In this document: piece after piece, positions 54,131-64,000 of the stretch
Layout of the letters: every line of letters starts with the position of its first letter
Position numbering within the stretch: position 1 is the first letter of the stretch
Origin: Gambelia wislizenii
Taxonomy: Eukaryota > Chordata > Lepidosauria > Squamata > Crotaphytidae
NCBI GenBank assembly: GCA_030847615.1
Contig: JAUMIR010000011.1
Location: 37,369,001 to 37,433,000 of the forward strand
DNA: 64,000 nucleotides
Direction of reading: 5' to 3'
Position numbers and translations under genes: made by a program
Notes under the pieces: model-generated
Told to the model about the DNA's origin: nothing
Database searches by the model: none
The model's input: only the letters and a program-made list of their open reading frames with translations

Positions 54131-55490
54131 GTCTCGGTGTGTGGGGGGGGGGATCAGCCCAAGCCTTTGAAGAGAAGAAGGGTGTTAACTGCCTCCCCCC
54201 ACACACCTTCCACCTCCCAACTAGGTTGTGATAGGTTGGACTACTACAGGCACCATTATCCCTGGCCGGTATCAGTATGTGTGAGGGAGGGTTGGGGTCA
54301 GCCCAAGCCTTTGAGGAGAGGAGGAAGAAGAAGGGTGTTAACCGCCTCCCCCGTCACTGCCACCACCACCGAAACCTTGCACCTCCTAACTAGGTTGAGA
54401 TAGATTGGAGTACTACAGGACCTATTATCCCCAGCTGGTATAGGTCTCGGGGTGTGTGTATGTGTGTGTGTGGGGGGGTTGGGGTCAGTCTAAGCTTTTT
54501 AGGGGAGGAAGAAGAAGAATTTTAATCTCCTTCCTTCCCCCTGCGCCTCCCAATGAGGTTGAGAGAAGTTGGACTACTACAGGACCCATTATCCCCAGCC
54601 AGTATATGTCTGTGTCAGGGGTGATGGGCTTTATATTCAAAACAGAGGTTTGACAGCTCCTCCTGACCAGGTTGAGAGAGATTGGACTACAACCCCCATT
54701 ATCCCTAGCTGGTATATCTCTGTTAGGAGTGATGGGCTTCATATTCAAAACAGAGGTTTGACATCCCATCCCAACCAGGTTGAGATAAATTGGACTACAG
54801 GCCCTGCTATTTCCAAATAACAGGGGATTGGGGTCAGCCCAACCTTTTTGGGGGGAATGGGAACAGGATTTTTACAGTCCTTCTCAACTATGTCCAGATG
54901 GGTTAAAGTACAGCCCCCATTATTCCCAGCCTATGTAGGTGTGCGGTGGGATGATGGAGGTTGAGGTTAGCCCAATTTGAGGCGAGGAGAAATAGGATTT
55001 TGGCAGTTCTCCTTTGCCCCTCCACACCAGGTCCAAATGGGGTGGGCTACAGCCTCCATTGTCCCCTGCCTCTGTGTGTGTGTGTGTGTGTAGGAGTGAT
55101 GGGAGTTGCAGCCTAACTCATCTGGAAGGCATCAGCTTCAGGAAAGGGATGGGAAGGCAGGATTCTGACAGCTACCTTCTCTTGCACCTCCTGGCCTGGA
55201 GGTGTCTGGATGGGTCAGATGACAGCCTCCATCCTCCCCAGCCAGTGTGTATGGGGGTGATGGGAGTTGTGGAGGGTATCAAGTTGTGGGTAGGAGGGAC
55301 GGGAAGGCCATATTTTGACAGCTTTCCTGCCCTTCGTTACCAGAAATTGTCCAAATGGATTAGACTACCACTCCCATTGTTCCTAATCAATGTTTAGAAT
55401 AGGTTGGAGCTCCAGCTGTGTGGAGGATGGGAGCTGCAGCCCATCCCACATAGACTACTTCTGATCAGGATTTTGACAGAATTTCCTCTA
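54131..55490 (+). repeat. Decayed tandem array in LRCH2 intron 1
   Basis: Roughly nine to ten units of about 110-190 bases follow one another. Each has 'aggttgagatagattggactac', then a 'cccattatccccagcc' block, a GT-rich stretch, 'gtgatggg', and a 'tttgacagctcctcc' end. Units diverge progressively toward 55.5 kb. The core resembles the dispersed 'ggactacaactcccagaat' MITE. Confidence 0.7.
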
Positions 55491-57654
55491 GCTGCAAGCA
55501 GCCCTAATGGGGTTGCAAGCAGCCCCAGCCAGTGTGGATAGTGATGAATCTGGAGCCTGACACTCACCTGTGATTTTTTTTGGCTGGTTGGGTGGGTGGA
55601 GGTGTAGTGGAAGGGACACGGTCAGGAAAGGAGGGAATGCTTGCAAAGAAGAAGGCCTGTGCCTTCTTGTGGAGGCAGAGGAGAGCTGTCCAGAGAAAGA
55701 AATGTTGCAGAATTAGGGTGCTGGGGAACTGGGGTTTTCTTTGGGAGGGGGCCAGGGTGGGGCTTTGCAACTAATGCAGCGGGAGGAGAGCCAAATGGAG
55801 GACAAAGCCCCTGCAGGTTTAGCTTATTGTCATTTACTTGACCCATTTGGGCCCTGCTTTCCAGGCAAATGGTGCCCAGCATGTGTTGAAAACAAAACAT
55901 CCAAGTAAGTTAGTGGGTAAGGTCAGCTAGGGCTAAGCTAGCTGACCAGCCTGCTGTTGGAGGACAAGAGAATGGCTTTGTCCTCCTTGGGTCCCCCATA
56001 TCCCTCTTCCTCCACCCCATAAATCTGAAACAGTTGGACTGTGTGGAAGGAGACCAGGGTGTTAACAGAATTTGTAGTGCTAAGCTGAGGACATATCAGT
56101 GGGGATGGGTCATGGGAAGAGTGGGTGAGTCTCTGCTGAGAAAGGGAGCGTATGCCATAATGGGGAGGGTGAAGGGAAGAGGGGTTTAGCTTCCTGCAAA
56201 AGGAGGTTTACTTTATGCTGTTGCTGAGGATTTGGGAAGAACTTCATTGTTGTGGCATGGGAGGGCGAAGAACGGGGCTGGACTACAGGCTTGTCTGGGT
56301 GAGTGAGTGTCTTGATGTCCTTTTGTAGTAGAGGGGGGATGGTTGCATGGGGGAAATGAAGGTGGCGCCTTGAGAGTCATGGTTGGGGAATTAAGGGTTG
56401 TGGGATTAGTGGATATGTGTAAGTGGCATGTGCAATCACCATGTGGAGCCTTGGGAGGTAAGGATAGGTTGTGAGGAGTGAGCATGCGGAGATTGAACAC
56501 AATAGCAGTTAGATTGCTTGGCCAGAATTGCAAGATAAGAAAGGGAATGACAGGTAGGAGTGACAGTGGGGGCAGGGAACACGGCACATTAATCTCAGCA
56601 TGTACACAATGCTCGATGTAGGCGACTGCTTCATATGAGCTGCTTCTCATATAAAGTATTTGTTTATATTAGAATATATCAAATGCTGTTTTGATATATA
56701 AGCCTATCAGTCTAGCGGGGCATAACACATTTTTTCTGCTATGGCATTAAAGCGTATGAGGAAAAAAGTAAGAAAGACACGTGGAGTGGTTTGTTTGTAA
56801 ATGCAGGGGTGTCTGCATCTCACGGCTTTGTATAGACACAGTTGTTTAATAATGCAGAGAGCTCTCAACTGAAGGCAGTAGCAAAACCAGTGTGAAAACA
56901 ATGGGATGCATGTGCTTAGAGAGGCTTGGTTTTTATACACGTTCATAAGGTTATTCTTCAGGGCTCTACATTAACCCTGGTGTTAAATTAACCCAGGTGT
57001 TCATCTGTTTCTCCAATATGACAGTTACTATATATTAATGTTGAAATTGAGATGGCAGTTTAGGGTGGAGTATTAGATGATCTGTTTATCATTCTGAGTG
57101 CAAGACTGCAGCATTTCTGCCTATCTGTGACAATTCTGTGCTCAAGTGCTGTCATGAATACTTTTCCTCTATTAGTCTATAATGTCGTGTGTCTTTTGGA
57201 CCTGTGTTAAAGCAGAAAATACTGACTGTCAGATGAGAAATTGGTTAATGTTTTAGGGTAATCACTGGTGGGTTTGTATACCCATTGTTTTATATCTTCA
57301 AGTTTGGATTGACTTCATTTGTCTTAGAAACAAGGTGCAAATAAAACATGAAATAAATTCCTGACTTTCTCCTGCTTGTTAACAGATTCCATATAAGAGA
57401 GAATTCATATTGAAGAGACTTAAGGTTGTAGTTTGCTTTTTTAGTTTCCTCCACATTTATCTGGATGAGAGAAGAACAGTTTGGCAAAGTGTCTGTTCCT
57501 ATAGCTGTTTGGGTTCCCAGAAGGAGTTAGTTAGTACAGGGACTGTGCAATGTGTAGGTAACATAAGACACATGCCAATAACCAAGATTTGGGGGCAAAT
57601 ACTGAGAAACCATTCTTGGGCTGGAATAGGTGAAAGCAGATTTTTCACCACATG

Positions 57655-57840
57655 TATGTGTATGCACCTTCAAGTTGCTTGTTGATCCCATGAATTTCAT
57701 AGGGTTTTTCTTAGGCAAGAAATCCTCAGGAATTTTTAGGCAAGGAATTCCTCTGAAATATAGCCTACAGCATCTGGTATTTGTTGGCGGTCTCTCATCC
57801 AATTACTAACCAGGATCAGACCAGATCTGATGCCATTGGA
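57655..57840 (-). mobile_element. 5S rRNA-derived SINE
   Basis: The minus strand reads 'catcagatctggtctgatcctggttagtaattggatgagagaccgcc...ataccagatgctgtaggct', the 5S rRNA 3' half, then the SINE tail. The 5S head is partial. Confidence 0.75.
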
Positions 57841-58435
57841 GAATTTAGACCCTTGGTGGCAGTTAATTTCCTATTTGTGTAAAATATTTTGGTGCAGCCC
57901 TTTCAATAGCTCAGTGCAACATTGGTTTTATAGGTCTGGAGGGTTACTAGCTGTAACTTACATGGTTTCTTATGTGTATTAATGTAGGGCTTCAGCAGTG
58001 TTGCTGAACTCATTAATTTTCTATTCATGTGCACATTATAATGTTTATGTGCATGGTGACTTTATAGTCAGTACTGCACAGAATTACTATGTAAGGAACT
58101 TCAAGCTCACTTCAAAAACAAGTGGAAAAGTAAACCAAAAGATTAAGTTCTTCTTTTGTTTTGTTTAGTAAAAAAGGAATAGCATTGCCTTCATGGTTTG
58201 TAGGCTTTGGTGGAGACTGTGTTAACCTAAATAAGATGCTGGTTTTACATCAAAGCTTAAATATCTCTTGGGCTACATAAGCTTTAAACCAGCCTTTCCC
58301 CCTCTAGTTAGTCCAGATGTTGTGGACTAAATCCAGTTTCTAGCTAGAGTGAACTCATTGACTCACTTGCTGAATGGTAAGGCAGATAATTGCATCCATA
58401 GGTCTGCTCTACGGTATTTTGGACTGGAATCTGGT

Positions 58436-58520
58436 TTTCGGACTACAACATCAGCCAATGGCCAGGGATGATAGGAATTGTATTAGAAAATGTGGAGAGA
58501 CTTGGGTCAGGGAGGGCTGT
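58436..58520. mobile_element. 'ggactacaacatcagccaatggccagggatgat' MITE
   Basis: Degraded dispersed MITE inside the intron. Confidence 0.45.
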
Positions 58521-58689
58521 TTTAAATGTTGATGATTATTGTATACAGTAGGCATCTTAGCTTAGTTCTCCTTTAACTTTTCTCTGTTGTGATTTAGTGT
58601 TCGGTGTTCAACCAGTTAAAAAAGATTTCAACTTCTTTGGCTGTTAATTAAGGATCCCATATTTCCTTGAACACTGACCCTTGTGTGTT

Positions 58690-58795
58690 GTTGTTTGTTG
58701 TTAAGTCAACTTTGATTTATGGCAACCCTTACAAATCAAAGACCTTCAAGAACCCTGGTCATCAACAGCCCATCAAGAAGTTTGATATTTTAGCT
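58690..58795 (-). mobile_element. BovB/RTE-like LINE 3' remnant
   Basis: 'aagtcaactttgatttatggcaaccc' and 'catcaacagccca' resemble the end at 61.34 kb. Confidence 0.45.
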
Positions 58796-61334
58796 GTGTG
58801 TGTGTGTGTGTAAAAATTTCGTAGACTTTGTCTTTTTCCTCAGATGCATGAAGTAGACCAAGCCTATGAAAGCTTATGCTACAACTTCTTTCTCTCAGTC
58901 TCAAAGGTGCTGCAAGATCCCTTTACATACTGATATTCCAGACTAACACAGCTGTGTCTTTGAATTCAACCCTAATTCTGTACACATAAAGCCAGTCTGT
59001 GACCCTTGTAAGCTAGAAACTGAATTCATACTTCAAAACAAATGAAATATAATTTTAAAGTACTGTATGACAAGCACATGTCAGATAGCTGTGCATTGAC
59101 TTGATTCAGGTGTACATATGATATCTTAAAATTGCGCTAGTTTTGTCCCTGCTCTGTCCCTGCGTGGCTCCTTTCCTCCCACTACTTGAAGCACTCTGGT
59201 TATTGCAGAAGTCATCAGTTAAACATAGTTTCTCCTTATGGTTGTCAGGGTGAGAATACGCCTGGAAATTTAATTGGCATCAGACCCTATTTTTAAGATC
59301 CTGCCTTGTTTTTATTCTGGTAACTATGGTTTCCCTGTTTAAGTCTAGTAGGAAACCATGTTTAATTAAAAACCTCTTGGATAATTTGTTGTATGTTGAA
59401 ATGGAAGGAAAGAAGGAGTGATGTGCATACTCATGTTAAGTATATATTAGACACATCTGATTCGGACCACTGATTCTGTCTTTCTGGGGAGTGATCAAAT
59501 GGAGGACAGATGATGCACTTGTTCAGTCAGGGAGATGGGCATTCCTTTCCTGAGTCCTGGGACAGTCCATATTTTTTGAGGGCATTTTTACTGAAAAGGA
59601 GCATGGAGCCTAAGTGGTGTAGTATCCAGCAGGATGTGAAAGCTTCAGCTTATTTTGTGGGCAGACAGGCTGCCAGGGAAGTCCATGTTCTGTCCATTTT
59701 GCTTGTTTGACAGGAATAGAATGTGGTTTCCTGACTGTGGCTTCTTTTTAAAACTAGGTTTTTAACACTCATAATTGGAAAGAGAAAAATCTAAATGTAT
59801 GGGTAGTGCCTGCTTTTAAGACCCAAAAGAGCAAAATGTACTTCTCCCAAGTGGTTAGTGGGCTCTTGGAATGAAGCAGTGAAATGTATTTTGATGGTGT
59901 AGCTTGCATGTTTTGGATGCAGAACATGGGAGTTTTTTCTTTTGCTTTTTGTTGGGTATCCTGCCAAGTTTGAGTGCTGTGCCAGGGGAGCCACATTCAA
60001 ACCTTTTCGGAGCCTTGTATGGCAGTTGTGAGTCTTGAAATGCTGAAAGCATTTAACTGGCTCTTGTCATGCTGTCAGAGATGCACAGGACACTATCTAA
60101 CTGTTAAGTAAACCACCTAATTCAGTGGTTTCATGTAAAAGTTTCATGGTGTGTGTGTCGTGAGGGGAAAGGATAGATCAGGAATGCCCAGGGCAGGGTG
60201 CCAGTCCCCCCCCCCCCCCGAACAGCACCTGTGTACAGAACCAAAACCAAGAGTGAGGTGCCATTACTGCTCTGTTTTGTAGTGATTTTGAATGTTTTGT
60301 AGTGAATATTGAGTGACAAAAGTAAAAAAAAAAAAAACATTTTTTTGAGAGGCCTGGGGGCTGGCCAAGGTGTCCTGGGGTGCTCCAAAAGGTTTGGGGG
60401 GCACATGAATCTTATGGGCCAGAGCCTATGAGATCCCTTAGCATAACTGCCATGGGATAGAGCCATTGTCCTTGACCATGCATGGTTGATGGGAACTCCT
60501 GCGGTGCAGTGCCCCTAAGCATCACTTGAGATAGCCATTCCAAAAGGATAATATAGGTGGTGCTGTCAGAAACCACCAAGAGGTTCAGGAGAATTAATAG
60601 GGGTTGCACTTCCTTTGTCCTAGCACAGATCATCCTTCAGACTGGTTCTATAATTCAGCTTTTTAATAGGGGATTTGTGTAGTAATCTCTGGCTGCTGTC
60701 CTTCCATCCTGTTTTCATTTTGTGTAATCTTTCAGATCTAGTTTAATAAAACCATCAAAGCATTTAATGCTATTTTAGATCACATTTGATGCCTATAAAA
60801 ACAATTCTGCATTTGTCTTGGATTGTTCTTGGGCCTCTAAGCATCGTTCTTCCTTGTGAACAATTAAGGTGAAGTCTTTTAGTCATGGTTTACTTGCATC
60901 TGCTGTGAACTAATGCAATTAGTGTTCCAGAAGGGCTAGACATACCTTTCTTATTTTTTATTTTGTTTCAGGTTCCTAAGCTAATGTTCAAAATGCAAAT
61001 GTTATTCCAAAGTGGTGAACGAATACAGTAAAGTTAACATTAAAAATAATAATCTGGAAGAGTAATAAAAATAAAAATAATTTCCTTTCAAGCACGCTAT
61101 TCTGTCACAATATCTAGAAAACACAGTTGCCAAGAGCAACATACAGCAACAAAATCACCAATTTACACTCTTAATTAAAAGCAGTCTGAGATAAAACCAT
61201 ATTTAAACCCTGTCTGAAAGAAGATAGGGAGGGAGCTATTGTATCTTTGGCCTCAACCCTTGATAAGATGTTCTCTGTCATGGCCACCAGCCTAACCATC
61301 TCCTGGCAGGAACACAAACAGGACCTATGCCTTT

Positions 61335-61540
61335 TTGTCATGGTTATTTGCCATCAAGGTTGCTCTGACTTATGTCCACCCTCTGAATGAGAGACCTCCA
61401 AGAGTCCTTCTCATCAGCAGCCTGCTCATGTTTTTCAAATTCAGGGCAGCCATGGCTTCCTTGATGGATCAATCCATCTGTCGTGTACTCTTCCACTTTT
61501 CCTACTGCTTTCTACCTCTCCTAACTTATCATCTTTACTA
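61335..61540 (-). mobile_element. BovB/RTE-like LINE ORF2 remnant
   Basis: The minus strand gives R-W-I-D-P-S-R-K-P-W and related BovB C-terminal residues; plus 'gccatcaaggttgctctgacttatg' is the typical 3' end complement. Confidence 0.65.
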
Positions 61541-61547
61541 ATAAAGT

Positions 61548-61872
61548 AGGATCGCCTATCCGCAGGAGATTCGTTCAGGGGGGACCCATGGATACTGAAA
61601 ACCAAAGTAGGATCCCTGTATCCACAGGAGATTGGTTCAGGGGGGACCCGTGGATACCAAAAATCACAGCTAACAGCAAATGCCATTCAAAGTAATGGGA
61701 CTTCTGGTTTAAAATACAATAGAGTTGCCTTGAAGCACCTAGAAAATGTCTAGAGAGGATACCTCTCTAGGCATTTTCTAGGAAGGCTCTATGGTAGGAG
61801 TGTTGTTTTGTGTCCTGTGGATAACTGAATCAGTGGATAATGAATCAGCAGATACGAGGGTCCTACTGTACC
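61548..61872 (+). mobile_element. pogo/Tigger-like MITE with internal palindrome
   Basis: AGTAGGATCCCTGTATCC (61607 region, duplicated from 61548) and its inverse 'gatacgagggtcctact' form the ends. An inner palindrome 'agaaaatgtctagagaggatacctctctaggcattttct' lies at 61740-61780. Confidence 0.7.
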
Positions 61873-64000
61873 TCTTTAGCTGATAGCAAAGAGTTCTCAT
61901 ACAGTATTGTAAGGGTTTTAGAGCCCAATATCAACTCTTTGATTTGGGCCTGAAACCAATTAGTGTTCAGAACAGTTAGATCATCCAGACAGTTATTCTT
62001 TTCCATGCCTGTCTCAGAGCTTGCTTTTCCTGTTTAAAGCCTTTCTGCTTGTTTAAATACTGATGGAATACTGACTGGAGAGGAATTGTCAAGGCAGGCT
62101 GCTGGGATAGCTGTTAAGTAGAATTTATTTTTTCTGGAGCCTTTGCCTAGTAGTGGAGCTTTTGGGGCATTTGTGATCAGAGTTGAGTCTTGAAGCTGGC
62201 CCCTTTGACCCCCGGACCCTGGCAAACTAAACTGCACCATCACCAGCCTTCTTGAGACCTTTGTTCGGTATAATGTCCCATCAGACCATTATGACTGTCA
62301 GTACTGTGTTGATTGCAGTTATTATTCCAGACTGGAGTAAAACGGTAATTTATTAATGGACATTGGATGTGGCAGTGCTGTGGTCCTACCTAATCCCTGC
62401 CCCCCAACCCATCCCATACTCAGTGAAATGAAAACCCATTTTGTGGGGATGTCCAGTATTTGGGAGTGCAGAGGTTCTTTAATGTTTCAAGTATAGTCCC
62501 GGCAAAACATACAAAACTGACTGAAATATTTTCCAGAGAGGAAAAGGAGGTGTTTGTCTGTGGTTCATCTCTTAAGTATGTGGTTTAGAGGAGTCTTGTC
62601 TGTTTCCTGACTGAGAAAACATTAACCCCTGAATAATGAGAGTGTGGGTCATAGTGGGCACTGGGATTACCTATGTTGCAGTATTTTGGATGTGAACTCA
62701 TGTGCACAAGCAAATGGGAAACAAATGCTCCCTGTTAGTGATAAGGAATTTGTTTTGATCATGCTTCATTGAATTAGCACTATCACACCACTGGTGATTG
62801 CAAAGATTAAAGATTAACAAGTATGATGCACCAAAGATGCACATCGCACAAAAGAAGAATCTGATCTCATGCACTTCTCTTTTCCTTGGATTAGTTGCAT
62901 TACTGACAGGGTGCTTCAGTCCTAGTGTGTCTCCCAGCCCCCCACCCGCACCCCAGAAACTCTAATTACATAGAAACATAAGCTCCAAGCCTTAGCAACA
63001 AGAAAAGATAAATTCCCTTCTTTGGAAACGAATTAATATCCTCTCTGACATTGTAACTGAGCACTGCAAAAGTGACAGATGTCAACAAAGCAAACTGAGG
63101 CCATAAAAGTGGAGTATAAGCCTTTGTAATGGATTGCTATTCCAAGTCCTTTGGTTCTGGTCCTGGATAGATAAACCAGAAAAGTGAAGACGTGGATGGA
63201 GATTTCTCAGAGGTGAGCACTTCTCATTCATCAAGAATGAAACCATGTAGGATGCAACAAAACCTTAGTGCTTAGATATGGGATTTTCTAGGATGCAAAT
63301 GATTGAAAAATGCCTCATCCCCACCCAAAGTATTATGTGCATTAACCAAAAGCAACAGGAATCACCTGAAACATAATCAGGAAAAAGAAAGACCCAGCCT
63401 TAATTTACTGCTTCCTCCAACAGAACGGGGAACTATGAATGCTGTGCATGTAATATACTGCAGTTTAGCGGCTTAAGCTCTTTCAGTCCCACAGAAACTT
63501 GGCAATGAAATTAAATATTCCTCCCCTAGCCAGTTAACCTACGTTTGTATCACGAGTTATACTTGTTTATAGCTAAAATGTCTGATTCTGGAAACGAAAG
63601 ATAAAACTCCCTCTCGGGGCACATGGCTCTCGTCCCCTATTCAGGACTGTCAGTTTTTTTTTTACAGGGTTGTCTTGAGTAGGCCTTTTGTAGTGTCAAA
63701 ACCAAATGGGTGGAATTTGGCTGCTTGCCAGAACATTCTTCAGAACCAGTAGGGAAGAGTGAAAGGAATGGCTCTAAGGTGGGCAAACAATGGGATGCGT
63801 GTTGGCGTATTTTCCTGTAGCGGTCTCAGAGATTTGATCTGAAGGGATCAAAGAAGAACTCCATTGACCATTTTGAAAGTGTATTAAAAAAAATTCACCT
63901 CAGCTCACCCTTTGCAGTTTGTTCTATCCCACAGGGGACATGTCTCAGAGCATAAAGAAGCCTTAAACCAAAGTGGTGTTTAGGCTTTGGTAAGAATTGT

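Larger units (their letters stand above)
53657..64000 (+). other. LRCH2 intron 1 (incomplete)
   Basis: The intron starts GTGAGTGAGG. I found no segment resembling LRCH2 exon 2, which should begin by completing Asp and continue L-S-R-N-R. Outside the listed repeats, 55500-57640, 57845-58430, 58965-61330 and 61875-64000 look like unique AT-rich intronic sequence with nothing I can name. Confidence 0.6.

Noticed and set aside
53659..54231. His/Thr/Tyr and Cys/Val open frames over the CA/TA microsatellite
   Set aside because: Pure simple-repeat translation.
1..64000. CRISPR array or bacterial defence system
   Set aside because: The tandem repeats are eukaryotic satellites and MITEs without regular spacers, and no cas-like genes exist.

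Overview
This window looks like nuclear DNA from a squamate reptile, probably a lizard. The inference rests on its repeats. CR1 and L2 LINE fragments, BovB/RTE-like LINE remnants, CORE-type tRNA SINEs with (AAC)n tails, and 5S-rRNA-derived SINE pieces are mixed with many short DNA transposons (hAT-like, pogo/Tigger-like, one Helitron, Penelope-type pieces). There are no bacterial-type operons. Long open frames are misleading here: most come from LINE tails or simple repeats, while the real genes are short exons found by splice signals.

Two genes are supported, arranged head to head. On the minus strand, a seven-exon gene runs from 49445 down to 32715. All GT-AG junctions are canonical, phases are compatible throughout, and the exons join into an uninterrupted 278-residue protein. 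It carries a UAP56-binding motif across the exon 1/2 junction ([14 protein letters not shown]). Its basic, Arg/Gln-rich body and C-terminal K-P-K-G-V-P-L segment resemble UIF (FYTTD1). On the plus strand, a CpG island at about 52860-53700 holds the first coding exon of LRCH2 (53180-53654); the rest of LRCH2 lies beyond the right edge. From memory, human LUZP4, a UAP56-binding relative of UIF, sits head to head with LRCH2 on Xq23, and FYTTD1 sits beside LRCH3. The minus-strand gene is therefore best read as the reptilian counterpart of LUZP4, in a more UIF-like state.

Layout: 1-32 kb is repeat-rich with no gene I can name. It includes a 1-kb polypurine tract (6.05-7.07 kb), a minisatellite (14.5-15.0 kb), a solo-LTR-like element (24.56-25.15 kb) abutting a possible orphan exon, and three copies of a composite element built around a near-perfect palindrome. 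32.3-49.6 kb is the LUZP4/UIF-like gene; its introns carry a Helitron with a 156-bp internal inverted repeat, an exact 643-bp tandem duplication, nested LINE insertions, and Penelope-type sequence with a hammerhead-like core. 49.6-52.7 kb is the intergenic spacer, with CR1, hAT, LINE-tail and AT-rich minisatellite sequence, ending in a hairpin MITE whose end fuses with the LRCH2 CpG island. 53.65-64 kb is LRCH2 intron 1, beginning with a CA/TA microsatellite and a decayed tandem array (54.1-55.5 kb).

How they work together: the minus-strand product is predicted to be a nuclear mRNA-export adaptor that contacts the DEAD-box helicase UAP56/DDX39B. LRCH2 encodes a leucine-rich-repeat and calponin-homology cytoskeletal scaffold. 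The two share a genomic neighbourhood rather than an obvious pathway. Assignments to families and synteny come from memory and inspection, with no database search.
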